Source: Pandoraea sp. ASV26
GTDB lineage: Bacteria; Pseudomonadota; Gammaproteobacteria; Burkholderiales; Burkholderiaceae
Direction of reading: 5' to 3'
Length of the DNA: 58,095 nucleotides
Assembly (NCBI RefSeq): GCF_016428915.1
Contig: NZ_JAELTP010000025.1
Span: forward strand, 1-58,095
The notes below the pieces were generated by a model. That model saw only the letters and a list, made by a program, of their open reading frames with translations, was not told the origin of the DNA and ran no database searches. Position numbers and translations under genes: made by a program. Every line of letters begins with the position of its first letter. Position 1 is the stretch's first letter. This document shows, piece by piece, positions 26,502 to 34,950 of the stretch.

Positions 26502-27332
26502 TCAGGCGTTGGCGAACGCCGGATCGATGTCGCTCGACGCGGGCCCGTCCCGATCGTCGGGTGACGGCGCACCGACAGATGCCGCCTGATGCCCGTCCTC
26601 GCGCGGCGGTGTGATGTCAGCGTCTCTCGCGAGCGCGAAGACGGCCGCGAAGCTCGCCAGTTGTTCCTCGCCCGGCATTGGCGCCTTGAGCGCTGCGACC
26701 ATGAGCGCGGTGAGTCGTGCGACGACTTGCAGGTCGCCCATCGGTTGTCCCTGCGCGAAGGTGTCGATCAGGCGCGAGGTGTCGCTGCTCGCCAGCACGC
26801 CGGATAACGCTTGCAAGGCGAAGTGAAGACGCCAGCCCAGTTCCTGACGCGGCAGCTCGGGCAACGCGCGGGCGAAGGCGTCGAAGAAGCGCTCGAATAC
26901 CGGGGCGTAATGCTGTTGCAGATAGTCGCGAATGAACGGCGACGGATCGGCATAGACGCGCCCGAGCAGGCGCAGGAACGCCGGGCCGCCGATGTCGCGA
27001 TGATGGGAAATGGCCAGAGCAGGGATGAACATCGCCCCAAGCACGTGTTCGCACGTTAGCTGTGTCGCGGGCCAGACGGCTTCGGCGCGAGTCAGCAGTG
27101 CCAGACGCTCCTCGTTGAGCCGGTCGAGCCGACGCGAGAGCATGGCCTGAAGCAGCGTTTCCTTGCTCCCGAAGTGGTAGTTCACGGCCGCCAGATTGAC
27201 CTCGGCGCGCGATGTAATCTGACGCAACGACATGGCTTCGTAGCCGTATTCGATGAATAGATCTTCTGCGGCATCGAGAATGCGCAGCTTGGTATCGCCA
27301 GCTTGTCGGCTGGCCGAGAGGCGTGGGCTCAC
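26502..27332 (-). CDS. TetR/AcrR family regulator of the fatty-acid block
   Basis: A 276-residue regulator. The helix-turn-helix spans about residues 12-58 (TKLRILDAAEDLFIEYGYEAMSLRQITSRAE then NLAAVNYHFGSKETLL). The ligand-binding part has a large hydrophobic core, and the last 40 residues are polar and disordered. The start codon is GTG with GGAGG 6 nt upstream. Position directly before fadE suggests it senses acyl-CoA or fatty acid and represses the cluster, as PsrA- and FadR-type TetR proteins do. Palindromes at 27375-27410 are candidate operators. Confidence 0.87.
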   Translation of the reverse strand: MSPRLSASRQAGDTKLRILDAAEDLFIEYGYEAMSLRQITSRAEVNLAAVNYHFGSKETLLQAMLSRRLDRLNEERLALLTRAEAVWPATQLTCEHVLGAMFIPALAISHHRDIGGPAFLRLLGRVYADPSPFIRDYLQQHYAPVFERFFDAFARALPELPRQELGWRLHFALQALSGVLASSDTSRLIDTFAQGQPMGDLQVVARLTALMVAALKAPMPGEEQLASFAAVFALARDADITPPREDGHQAASVGAPSPDDRDGPASSDIDPAFANA

Positions 27333-27374
27333 GACGAACCTCCGGTAGGACGCGGCTCAACGCCACGTCATTTC

Positions 27375-27410
27375 AATGAACTCGTGTTTCATTCAAACGT
27401 TCGATTGAAT
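27375..27410. promoter_or_regulatory. Two overlapping palindromes, candidate TetR operators
   Basis: AATGAA (27375-27380) mirrors TTCATT (27388-27393). Overlapping it, a 20-bp palindrome at 27391-27410 has ATTCAA/TTGAAT ends and eight of ten symmetric pairs. They lie 43-78 bp upstream of the tetR GTG and are the AT-richest part of the gap. Confidence 0.5.
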
Positions 27411-27587
27411 CCTAGGGCGTCAAGGCGTGTCGCCCAAGATCTTTTTGTGGATGGCTCCCTCTAATGTGCTGTTCCGGCCAGTGAAGACGCGCCTGACGCG
27501 GCAGATGACGCCGGGCAGGTGCGCAAGCAAAGGGTTGTGACGGGCCGTGACGAGGGGAGGGAAGGCAAAATGGCCCGATTTCCCTGA

Positions 27588-27601
27588 TTTCCGGCCGGAA
27601 A
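27588..27601. promoter_or_regulatory. Perfect 14-bp palindrome upstream of the tig promoter
   Basis: TTTCCGGCCGGAAA is fully self-complementary. It ends 25 bp before the putative tig -10, the usual place for an activator or repressor site. The regulator is unknown. Confidence 0.45.
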
Positions 27602-27626
27602 GTCTGGAGGCGGGGCAATAGTTTGC

Positions 27627-27632
27627 TAAAAT
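27627..27632 (+). promoter_or_regulatory. Putative extended -10 promoter of tig
   Basis: TAAAAT is preceded by TGC (TTGCTAAAAT), an extended -10 pattern, 179 bp before the tig ATG. It predicts a long leader. A 13-bp palindrome CAAAACCGTTTTG at 27648-27660 falls just after the expected start of RNA. Confidence 0.4.
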
Positions 27633-27810
27633 GTCCCGCTTTGTGTTCAAAACCGTTTTGGGGCTACCCCGATTTGTCGGGGGCGGAGGGAAACCGGCGT
27701 CGCGTCATCGCATCGCCGGTTCCGGCCCAAGGTTGATTAACTGACTGGGTCCGCTTGCGGCATTCCCTCGCTGCAACACAGAACGACCCTCTGGATGGAC
27801 GAATATCCTC

Positions 27811-29151
27811 ATGACTATCGCTGTTGAAAACCTCGGCAAGCTCGAGCGTCGCTTTACCATCGCCCTGCCCAAGCAGGAAGTCGAAAAAGAAGTTGCGGCA
27901 CGCATCCAGAAGCTGTCGAAGACGGTTCGTATGCCGGGCTTCCGTCCGGGCAAGGTGCCCCTGAAGATGGTCACCCAGCAATACGGTGGTCAGGTCGAAG
28001 CCGAAGTCGTGAGCGACAAGGTTGGCCAGCAATTCTTTGAAATCAGCAAGCAACAGGATCTGCGTGTCGCCGGTCAGCCGCATTTCGCGCCGAAGGCCGA
28101 CGCCGCCGACACCGAATACGCTTTCGACGCGACGTTCGAGATCTATCCGGAAGTCAAGATCGGTGATCTGGCCGCCGCGGAAGTCACCCGCACCACGACC
28201 GACGTCTCGGAAGCCGAGATCGATCGCACCATCGACATCCTGCGCAAGCAACGCGTGCACTACCACGTGCGTGGCGAAGCCGGTGCTCATGGCGATGGTG
28301 GCACGGTGGAAGCCAAGGACGGCGATCGCGTGACGGTCGACTTCGTTGGCAAGATCGACGGTGAAGTGTTTGCTGGCGGCAGCGCCGAAGACTTCGTGTT
28401 CGTGCTGGGCGAAGGCCGCATGCTGCCGGAATTCGAGAAGGCCACGCTGGGCCTGAAGGTCGGCGAGTCGAAGGAATTCGAGCTCAAGTTCCCGGACGAG
28501 TACCACGGCAAGGAAGTGGCCGGTAAGACCGCCACGTTCACCGTCACGCTGAAGAAGGTCGAGTGGGCGCACCTGCCGGAAGTCGACGCCGAGTTCGCCA
28601 AGTCGCTCGGTATCGCCGACGGCAGCATCGAAAAGATGCGCGCTGACATCAAGGAAAACCTGTCGCGCGAAGTGAAGCGTCGTACGCAGGCCCTGCTCAA
28701 GGATCAAGTGATGAATGCACTGATCTCGGTGGCAGAGCTGGACGTGCCGAACGCGCTGATCGCTCAGGATCAGGAGCGTCTGGTGGCAATGGCCCGTCAG
28801 GACCTCGCGCAGCGCGGCGTGCCGAACGCCGGCAATGTGCCGATCCCGGCGGAAATGTTCAAGGAACAAGCCGAGCGTCGCGTGAAGCTGGGCCTGATTC
28901 TGGCCGAGTTGGTCAAGCAGAACGACCTGCAAGCCAAGCCCGAGCAGATCAAGGCCGAAGTCGAAGAGTTCGCGAAGAGCTACGAAGACCCGCAAGAAGT
29001 CGTCCGCTGGTACTATGGCGATCAGCAGCGCATGGCGGAAATGGAAGGTTTCGTCGTCGAGAACAACGTTGTCGAGTTCGTCCTGGGTAAGGCCAAGGTG
29101 ACCGACAAGCAAGTGAGCTTCGAAGAACTGGCTGGCAACACGCAGTCCTGA
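27811..29151 (+). CDS. tig: Trigger factor, ribosome-bound chaperone
   Basis: A 446-residue peptidyl-prolyl isomerase and chaperone that binds nascent chains at the ribosome exit. The ribosome-docking signature [10 protein letters not shown] is near residues 42-51. The FKBP domain runs over about 160-245 ([14 protein letters not shown], then [18 protein letters not shown]). The C-terminal helical arms are complete. It heads the conserved tig-clpP-clpX-lon-hupB order, and a GC hairpin between tig and clpP may attenuate read-through. Confidence 0.98.
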   Translation: MTIAVENLGKLERRFTIALPKQEVEKEVAARIQKLSKTVRMPGFRPGKVPLKMVTQQYGGQVEAEVVSDKVGQQFFEISKQQDLRVAGQPHFAPKADAADTEYAFDATFEIYPEVKIGDLAAAEVTRTTTDVSEAEIDRTIDILRKQRVHYHVRGEAGAHGDGGTVEAKDGDRVTVDFVGKIDGEVFAGGSAEDFVFVLGEGRMLPEFEKATLGLKVGESKEFELKFPDEYHGKEVAGKTATFTVTLKKVEWAHLPEVDAEFAKSLGIADGSIEKMRADIKENLSREVKRRTQALLKDQVMNALISVAELDVPNALIAQDQERLVAMARQDLAQRGVPNAGNVPIPAEMFKEQAERRVKLGLILAELVKQNDLQAKPEQIKAEVEEFAKSYEDPQEVVRWYYGDQQRMAEMEGFVVENNVVEFVLGKAKVTDKQVSFEELAGNTQS

Positions 29152-29171
29152 TCGAACGCGACAGACCGACT

Positions 29172-29206
29172 GAACCGCCGCGGCCGCAAGGTCGTGGCGG
29201 TTCTTT
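29172..29206 (+). terminator. Terminator or attenuator between tig and clpP
   Basis: AACCGCCGCGGCC (29173-29185) pairs with GGTCGTGGCGGTT (29190-29202) with two G-U pairs, followed by CTTTT. Weak T run, so partial read-through into clpP is plausible. Confidence 0.65.
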
Positions 29207-29273
29207 TCCAAATGGCCTTCGGGTCTCCTCCCTGCGGCGCGCAAAACCATCTCGATAGAAGGGTCGAACCGAT

Positions 29274-29930
29274 ATGATTACCCGTTCCGAATTGCTCGCC
29301 CAACTCGCCTCCCAGACACACAACTCCGCCCTCGAGACGCAAGGCCTTGGCCTCGTGCCGATGGTCGTCGAGCAAAGTGGTCGTGGCGAGCGCGCTTACG
29401 ATATCTACTCGCGACTCCTCAAGGAGCGCATCATTTTCCTGGTGGGCGAGGTCAACGACCAGAGCGCCAACCTCGTCGTCGCCCAGTTGCTGTTCCTCGA
29501 GAGCGAAAATCCGGACAAGGAAATCTCGATGTACATCAACTCGCCGGGCGGTTCCGTCTCGGCGGGTCTGGCGATTTACGACACGATGAAGTTCGTCAAG
29601 CCGCCGGTCTCGACGCTGTGCCTGGGCATGGCCGCGAGCATGGGCGCTTTCCTGCTCGCCGCTGGCGAGAAGGGCAAGCGTTTCGCTCTGCCGAACGCGC
29701 GCATCATGATTCACCAACCGCTGGGCGGCGCCCGCGGTCAGGCGTCGGACATCGAAATCCACGCCCGGGAAATCCTCTTGCTCAAGGACAGGTTGAACCG
29801 TCTGCTCGCCGAGAACACTGGCCAGTCGCTCGAGGTCATTGCGCGCGATACCGATCGCGACAACTTCAAGTCGGCGGCAGACGCTGTCGAGTACGGGTTG
29901 ATCGATCGCGTGCTCGAAAAGCGTCCCTGA
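29274..29930 (+). CDS. clpP: ATP-dependent Clp protease proteolytic subunit
   Basis: A 218-residue serine peptidase forming the tetradecameric proteolytic chamber used by ClpX and ClpA. The catalytic triad is Ser122 (MAASMGAF), His147 (MIHQP) and Asp196, with spacing equal to E. coli ClpP. The oxyanion segment [11 protein letters not shown] is intact. A short N-terminal propeptide is expected. It lies 122 bp after tig and 236 bp before clpX. Confidence 0.98.
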   Translation: MITRSELLAQLASQTHNSALETQGLGLVPMVVEQSGRGERAYDIYSRLLKERIIFLVGEVNDQSANLVVAQLLFLESENPDKEISMYINSPGGSVSAGLAIYDTMKFVKPPVSTLCLGMAASMGAFLLAAGEKGKRFALPNARIMIHQPLGGARGQASDIEIHAREILLLKDRLNRLLAENTGQSLEVIARDTDRDNFKSAADAVEYGLIDRVLEKRP

Positions 29931-30083
29931 TTCGGTCTCGAATTCGGGGCGCCTGACGGCCTAAAGGCTGGCGCGACATCAGGTATTTTCGTTTCGAAAG
30001 ACCGGGTGATCGCGCCAAGTCTTTGTCGTAAAAGGGAATTTAATGCCGTCGTGGGTGGGTCACACGCTCGCGCGGCATGGCGT

Positions 30084-30089
30084 TACAAT
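30084..30089 (+). promoter_or_regulatory. Putative -10 element upstream of clpX
   Basis: TACAAT lies 77 bp before the clpX ATG in the 236-bp clpP-clpX gap. The -35 region is poor. It suggests clpX can be transcribed apart from clpP. Confidence 0.3.
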
Positions 30090-30166
30090 GGGATTCACGT
30101 ATGCCGCGTTTGCCGCCCCCGGTGGGGGACGACCGGGGCGCAAATTGCTAGCAGGCTGACACAGAT

Positions 30167-31447
30167 ATGGTGGATAAAAAAAGCACTTCCAACGGCGAAA
30201 AGCTGCTCTACTGCTCCTTCTGCGGAAAGAGCCAGCATGAGGTCAAGAAGCTCATCGCAGGTCCGTCCGTGTTTATTTGCGACGAGTGCATTGATCTGTG
30301 CAACGAGATTATTCGTGACGAGGCCGCAGCGGCCGAAGACGAGAGCGGCAGTGGCGGTAAGTCCGATCTGCCGTCGCCGCAGGAAATTCGCGAGAGTCTC
30401 GATCAATACGTGATCGGTCAGGACCGTGCCAAGAAGATTCTGGCGGTTGCGGTCTATAACCATTACAAGCGATTGAAACACCTCGGCGACAAGCGCGACG
30501 AGGTCGAACTCTCCAAGAGCAACATCCTGCTGATCGGGCCGACCGGCTCGGGCAAGACGCTGCTCGCGCAGACGCTCGCCCGTCTGCTCAATGTGCCCTT
30601 CGTGATCGCCGACGCCACCACGCTGACCGAAGCCGGTTATGTGGGTGAAGACGTCGAAAACATCATTCAGAAGCTGCTGCAGAACTGCAATTACGAGATC
30701 GAGCAGGCGCAAAAGGGTATCGTCTATATCGACGAAATCGACAAGATCAGCCGCAAGTCGGACAATCCGTCGATTACGCGCGACGTGTCGGGCGAAGGCG
30801 TGCAGCAGGCGCTGCTCAAGCTGGTCGAAGGCACGATGGCGTCGGTGCCGCCGCAAGGTGGCCGCAAGCATCCTAACCAGGATTTCATTCAGGTCGACAC
30901 GACGAACATTCTGTTCATCTGCGGCGGCGCGTTCGATGGTCTCGAGAAGATCATCATGAACCGTACCGAGAAGACGGGTATCGGCTTCGGCGCGACGGTC
31001 AAGACGGGCGAAGAGCGCGACGCCGGCGAACTGCTGCTTGAGGTCGAGCCGGAAGATCTGATCAAATTCGGCCTGATTCCGGAGCTGATCGGTCGTCTGC
31101 CGGTGGTTGCCACATTGGGCAAGCTCGATGAAGACGTGCTGGTGACCATTCTCATCGAACCGAAGAACGCGCTGGTCAAGCAATACCAGCGGCTGTTCAT
31201 GATGGAAGGTGTGGAGCTGGAAATCCGCCCGGCGGCGCTGCATGCGGTGGCACGCAAGGCCATCAAGCGCAAGACTGGCGCGCGTGGCCTGCGCTCGATC
31301 ATCGAGCAGGCGCTGCTCGAAGTCATGTACGAACTGCCGTCGCTCAAGGGCGTAACCAAAGTGATCCTGGACGAAAACGCGATCAGTGGCGACGGAAAGC
31401 CGCTTTTGATCTATCAGGAGTCGCCCAAGGTAGCCGGCTCCAATTGA
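30167..31447 (+). CDS. clpX: ATP-dependent Clp protease ATP-binding subunit ClpX
   Basis: A 426-residue AAA+ unfoldase that feeds tagged or specific substrates into ClpP. The N-terminal zinc-binding domain has C16, C19, C38 and C41. Walker A is GPTGSGKT near residue 122 and Walker B is VYIDEIDK. The pore and sensor regions and the ClpP-contacting IGF loop (TGIGFGA) are present. The start follows a weak ribosome site. A terminator closes the gene. Confidence 0.98.
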   Translation: MVDKKSTSNGEKLLYCSFCGKSQHEVKKLIAGPSVFICDECIDLCNEIIRDEAAAAEDESGSGGKSDLPSPQEIRESLDQYVIGQDRAKKILAVAVYNHYKRLKHLGDKRDEVELSKSNILLIGPTGSGKTLLAQTLARLLNVPFVIADATTLTEAGYVGEDVENIIQKLLQNCNYEIEQAQKGIVYIDEIDKISRKSDNPSITRDVSGEGVQQALLKLVEGTMASVPPQGGRKHPNQDFIQVDTTNILFICGGAFDGLEKIIMNRTEKTGIGFGATVKTGEERDAGELLLEVEPEDLIKFGLIPELIGRLPVVATLGKLDEDVLVTILIEPKNALVKQYQRLFMMEGVELEIRPAALHAVARKAIKRKTGARGLRSIIEQALLEVMYELPSLKGVTKVILDENAISGDGKPLLIYQESPKVAGSN

Positions 31448-31470
31448 ACGGTCAACGCAGCGATACCCTA

Positions 31471-31502
31471 AGCCGTTCATGGAAACATGGGCGGCTTTTT
31501 TT
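31471..31502 (+). terminator. Rho-independent terminator after clpX
   Basis: AGCCGTTCATG (31471-31481) pairs with CATGGGCGGCT (31486-31496) with two G-U pairs and a GAAA loop, then a run of seven or more T. Confidence 0.85.
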
Positions 31503-31574
31503 CCTTCATACTAGTGCCACGGGCAATGAAACCCCGAGTGGTGCACCTTGTCGGCGAAAGGGTCTTTCATCCCT

Positions 31575-31603
31575 CTTGTAATTCTCGCCGGCGGCCTCAA
31601 TTA
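31575..31603 (+). promoter_or_regulatory. Candidate heat-shock (sigma-32) promoter of lon
   Basis: CTTGTA at 31575-31580 and CCTCAATTA at 31595-31603, 14 bp apart, resemble the sigma-32 consensus CTTGAA and CCCCATnTA. It ends 38 bp before the lon start. The E. coli lon gene is known to use sigma-32. Confidence 0.5.
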
Positions 31604-31641
31604 GCTGGAACACAACGGTATCGTTAAATATGGGGAACGAG

Positions 31642-34062
31642 ATGTCAGGCACCCAAATCCTCCCGCCCGAAGCGATTCAACTGCCCCTGTTGCCTTTGCG
31701 CGACGTGGTCGTGTTTCCGCACATGGTGATTCCCCTCTTCGTGGGGCGTCCCAAATCGATTAAAGCGCTTGAAACCGCCATGGAAGGCGGCAAGCACATC
31801 ATGCTGGTCGCGCAGAAAGCCGCGGCCAAGGATGAGCCCACGTCCAAGGATCTCTACGAGATCGGTTGCGTGGCCAACATCCTGCAAATGCTCAAATTAC
31901 CCGATGGCACCGTCAAGGTGCTGGTCGAAGGGATTCAGCGCGCCCGCACCCTGAGTGTTGACGAAGAGGAAACCCAGTTCACGTCGGAAGTCATGCCGCT
32001 CGAGCCGGATGATGGCAACTCGCCGGAGTCCGAGGCCCTGCGTCGTGCGATCGTCGCGCAGTTCGATCAGTACGTGAAGCTCAACAAGAAGATTCCGCCG
32101 GAGATCCTGACGTCGCTCTCGGGTATCGATGAGGCGGGTCGTCTGGCTGATACCATCGCCGCACATCTGCCGCTCAAGCTCGAGCAGAAGCAGAAGATTC
32201 TGGAGATGTTCCCGGTGATCGAGCGCCTTGAGCATCTGCTCGCGCAGCTCGAGAGCGAGATCGATATTCTTCAGGTGGAAAAGCGCATCCGTGGCCGAGT
32301 GAAGCGCCAGATGGAGAAGAGCCAGCGCGAGTACTACCTGAACGAGCAGGTCAAGGCCATCCAGAAGGAACTGGGCGAAGGTGAAGAAGGCGCCGATCTC
32401 GAAGAACTCGAGAAGCGCATCAAGGCTGCGCACCTGCCCAAGGACGCCAAGAAGAAGGCGGATGCCGAACTCAAGAAGCTCAAGCTGATGTCGCCGATGT
32501 CGGCCGAAGCGACTGTCGTGCGCAACTACATCGACACGCTGGTCGGTCTGCCGTGGCGCAAGAAGAGCAAGGTGAACAACGATCTGTCGAACGCCGAGAA
32601 GGTGCTCGACGAGGACCACTTCGGTCTCGAGAAGGTCAAGGAACGCATCCTTGAGTATCTTGCCGTGCAACAGCGCGTGGACAAGGTCAAGGCGCCGATC
32701 CTGTGCCTGGTCGGCCCCCCCGGCGTGGGCAAGACCTCGCTCGGTCAGTCGATCGCGCGTGCGACGAACCGCAAGTTCGTTCGTATGGCGTTGGGCGGCG
32801 TGCGTGACGAGGCCGAGATTCGCGGCCACCGTCGTACCTACATCGGGTCGATGCCGGGCAAGATCCTGCAAAGCTTGTCGAAGGTCGCTGTGCGCAACCC
32901 GCTGTTCCTGCTCGACGAAGTGGACAAGATGGGCATGGACTTCCGGGGCGACCCGAGTTCGGCGCTGCTCGAAGTGCTCGATCCGGAGCAGAACCACACG
33001 TTCTCGGATCACTACGTCGAAGTCGACTTCGATCTGTCGGACGTGATGTTCGTGGCTACCTCGAACTCGCTGAACATTCCGGCGCCGCTGCTCGACCGTA
33101 TGGAAGTGATTCGCCTGTCGGGCTACACCGAAGACGAAAAGGTCAACATCGCCCAGCGTTATCTGCTGCCGAAGCAGAAGAAGAACAACGGTCTGAAGGA
33201 AGGCGAGATCGATCTGACGGAAGCCGCGATTCGCGACATCATCCGCTACTACACGCGCGAAGCCGGTGTGCGTTCGCTCGAGCGCGAGATCTCGAAGATC
33301 TGCCGCAAGGTCGTGAAGATGCTGTTGCTCAAGAAGGTCGATGGAACGTCGATCAAGGTCGATGCGGGCAACCTCGACAACTTCCTGGGCGTGCGCAAGT
33401 TCGACTTCGGTCTGGCCATGAAGGAAAACCAGATCGGCCAGGTCACGGGTCTGGCGTGGACGGAAGTGGGCGGCGATCTGCTGACCATCGAAGCTGCGCT
33501 GATGCCGGGCAAGGGCAACATCATCCGTACGGGTTCGCTCGGCGACGTGATGAAGGAGTCGGTCGAAGCGGCACGTTCGGTGGTGCGCTCGCGTGCGCGT
33601 CGCCTGGGTGTGACGGACGAGCAGTTCGAGAAGAAGGATATTCACATCCACGTGCCGGAAGGCGCAACGCCGAAGGACGGTCCGTCCGCCGGTATTGCGA
33701 TGACGACGGCACTTGTCTCGGTGCTCACCGGTATTCCGGTGCGTGCGGATGTGGCGATGACGGGTGAGATCACGCTGCGCGGCGAAGTGTTGCCGATCGG
33801 CGGTCTCAAGGAGAAGTTGCTCGCGGCTCACCGCGGCGGCATCAAGCTCGTGTTGATTCCGGAAGAGAACGTGAAGGATCTCGCAGAGATTCCCGATACG
33901 GTCAAGAACGCGCTGGAGATCGTGCCGGTGCGCTGGATCGACAAGGTGCTTGAACTGGCGCTGGAGCATGCCCCCGTGCCGCTGCCGGAAGAAGAGGCAA
34001 AGGCCGCCCCTGTCGCGCCGAATACGGATGCAAGCGGCAAGCAGGAAGTCATCAAGCACTGA
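31642..34062 (+). CDS. lon: ATP-dependent protease Lon
   Basis: An 806-residue AAA+ serine protease that degrades misfolded and short-lived proteins. The N-domain starts [23 protein letters not shown] (an N-terminal hallmark). A coiled coil follows, then Walker [10 protein letters not shown] and the protease domain with catalytic Ser682 (KDGPSAG) and Lys725 (GGLKEK, second Lys). The 43-residue Ser-Lys spacing equals that of E. coli Lon. ATG 31642 is preferred over the ATG at 31630 because GGGGA lies just upstream and homology begins MSGTQ. A strong terminator follows. Confidence 0.98.
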   Translation: MSGTQILPPEAIQLPLLPLRDVVVFPHMVIPLFVGRPKSIKALETAMEGGKHIMLVAQKAAAKDEPTSKDLYEIGCVANILQMLKLPDGTVKVLVEGIQRARTLSVDEEETQFTSEVMPLEPDDGNSPESEALRRAIVAQFDQYVKLNKKIPPEILTSLSGIDEAGRLADTIAAHLPLKLEQKQKILEMFPVIERLEHLLAQLESEIDILQVEKRIRGRVKRQMEKSQREYYLNEQVKAIQKELGEGEEGADLEELEKRIKAAHLPKDAKKKADAELKKLKLMSPMSAEATVVRNYIDTLVGLPWRKKSKVNNDLSNAEKVLDEDHFGLEKVKERILEYLAVQQRVDKVKAPILCLVGPPGVGKTSLGQSIARATNRKFVRMALGGVRDEAEIRGHRRTYIGSMPGKILQSLSKVAVRNPLFLLDEVDKMGMDFRGDPSSALLEVLDPEQNHTFSDHYVEVDFDLSDVMFVATSNSLNIPAPLLDRMEVIRLSGYTEDEKVNIAQRYLLPKQKKNNGLKEGEIDLTEAAIRDIIRYYTREAGVRSLEREISKICRKVVKMLLLKKVDGTSIKVDAGNLDNFLGVRKFDFGLAMKENQIGQVTGLAWTEVGGDLLTIEAALMPGKGNIIRTGSLGDVMKESVEAARSVVRSRARRLGVTDEQFEKKDIHIHVPEGATPKDGPSAGIAMTTALVSVLTGIPVRADVAMTGEITLRGEVLPIGGLKEKLLAAHRGGIKLVLIPEENVKDLAEIPDTVKNALEIVPVRWIDKVLELALEHAPVPLPEEEAKAAPVAPNTDASGKQEVIKH

Positions 34063-34124
34063 CAGTCACTTTTCGCTGGCGCGCGGCGACTTTGCTTTCG
34101 TCGCTCGCCAGATTGAAAATGGGC

Positions 34125-34156
34125 AAAAAGCTCGGGGTTTTCCCCGGGCTTTTTTT
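34125..34156 (+). terminator. Rho-independent terminator after lon
   Basis: AAAAAGCTCGGGG (34125-34137) pairs with the CCCCGGGCTTTTTT segment (34142-34155) around a TTTT loop, ending in a T run. Confidence 0.88.
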
Positions 34157-34373
34157 ATTCACGCAAAGTGCTCGAAAATAGCGACCGGAATGCGCAGATT
34201 CAGGAGTGCTTCCTATGCCGCCAAGAGGGCGCGAAACAGGGCGCAAAACGGCTTGACATCAGGGTTTGCGGCTTGTCTAATGGCAAAGCCAGCGGACCTC
34301 GCAGATCGATGTCAAGGCGCGTAAAAAGCGCCTCCGCGGCTCAATCGCCTACTATCCTTGCAAGGGGGTTACA
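34157..34373 (+). promoter_or_regulatory. hupB promoter region
   Basis: TTGACA at 34253-34258 and TCTAAT at 34276-34281 are separated by exactly 17 bp, a near-consensus sigma-70 promoter. RNA should start near 34288, giving a leader of about 86 nt before the GTG start of hupB. It completes the 311-bp gap after lon, whose first part holds the lon terminator. Confidence 0.75.
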
Positions 34374-34646
34374 GTGAATAAGACGGAACTGATCGATCAT
34401 ATCGCGGGTGAGGCAGACATCTCGAAAGCTGCTGCCGGTCGAGCACTTGATGCATTGGTGGGTGCAGTAAAGAAAGCGTTGAAGAAGGGAGATGCCGTAA
34501 CGCTGGTCGGCTTTGGCACGTTCCACGTGGCCAAGCGAGCGCCGCGCATTGGGCGGAATCCGCGCACCGGTGGCGAGATCAAGATCAAGGCAGCGAAGGT
34601 TCCGAAATTTCGCCCTGGCAAAGGTTTGAAAGATACGTTAAACTAA
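34374..34646 (+). CDS. hupB: DNA-binding protein HU-beta
   Basis: A 90-residue nucleoid protein that bends and compacts DNA as a dimer. The signature [21 protein letters not shown] spans the beta-arm, and the N-terminal helices [11 protein letters not shown] and [18 protein letters not shown] are standard. The start codon is GTG with AAGGGGG 5 nt upstream. It has its own strong promoter. It precedes two tRNA genes and ppiD, the same position as in E. coli apart from the tRNAs. Confidence 0.97.
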   Translation: MNKTELIDHIAGEADISKAAAGRALDALVGAVKKALKKGDAVTLVGFGTFHVAKRAPRIGRNPRTGGEIKIKAAKVPKFRPGKGLKDTLN

Positions 34647-34652
34647 CGAGCT

Positions 34653-34670
34653 TTCCTGCTTCGGCAGGGA
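34653..34670 (+). other. TTCG-tetraloop hairpin after hupB
   Basis: TTCCTGC (34653-34659) pairs with GCAGGGA (34664-34670) around a C(TTCG)G loop. No T run follows, so it may protect the hupB RNA 3' end or act as a processing site before the tRNAs. Confidence 0.45.
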
Positions 34671-34702
34671 GTAGTAGCAAGAACAACACTTGAATCGGGA
34701 AC

Positions 34703-34778
34703 GGGTGCTTAGCTCAGTTGGTAGAGCGGCGCCCTTACAAGGCGTAGGTCGGGGGTTCGAGCCCCTCAGCACCCACCA
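34703..34778 (+). tRNA. tRNA-Val (UAC)
   Basis: A 76-nt cloverleaf with acceptor GGGTGCT/AGCACCC, D-arm AGCTCAGTTGGTAGAGC, anticodon loop CTTACAA (anticodon TAC), T-arm GGGGGTTCGAGCCCC and encoded CCA. It lies 56 bp after hupB. Confidence 0.97.
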
Positions 34779-34792
34779 GTTCCAGATCTTGG

Positions 34793-34869
34793 GGAGCGGT
34801 AGTTCAGTTGGTTAGAATACCGGCCTGTCACGCCGGGGGTCGCGGGTTCGAGCCCCGTCCGCTCCGCCA
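34793..34869 (+). tRNA. tRNA-Asp (GUC)
   Basis: A 77-nt cloverleaf with acceptor GGAGCGG/CCGCTCC, D-arm AGTTCAGTTGGTTAGAAT, anticodon loop CTGTCAC (anticodon GTC), T-arm CGGGTTCGAGCCCCG and encoded CCA. Only 14 bp after tRNA-Val, so both are on one transcript. Confidence 0.97.
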
Positions 34870-34876
34870 AATTGTG

Positions 34877-34904
34877 AAAAGGCGAACTTCGGTTCGCCTT
34901 TTTT
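34877..34904 (+). terminator. Rho-independent terminator after the tRNA genes
   Basis: GGCGAAC (34881-34887) and GTTCGCC (34892-34898) close a TTCG loop, flanked by AAAA and TTTTTT. It ends the hupB-tRNA unit and lies 47 bp before ppiD. Confidence 0.9.
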
Positions 34905-34950
34905 GCCATATGACGTCCTAAGACGCTCTAGACGACTTTTCCGATTTCGT

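Noticed and set aside
31897-34059. A 720-codon minus-strand frame opposite lon
   Set aside because: Shadow of lon; no domain, composition typical of antisense frames in high-GC DNA.
34703-34869. tRNA genes as a genomic island insertion site
   Set aside because: The flanks hupB and ppiD keep their conserved order and no integrase or 3' tRNA duplicate follows.
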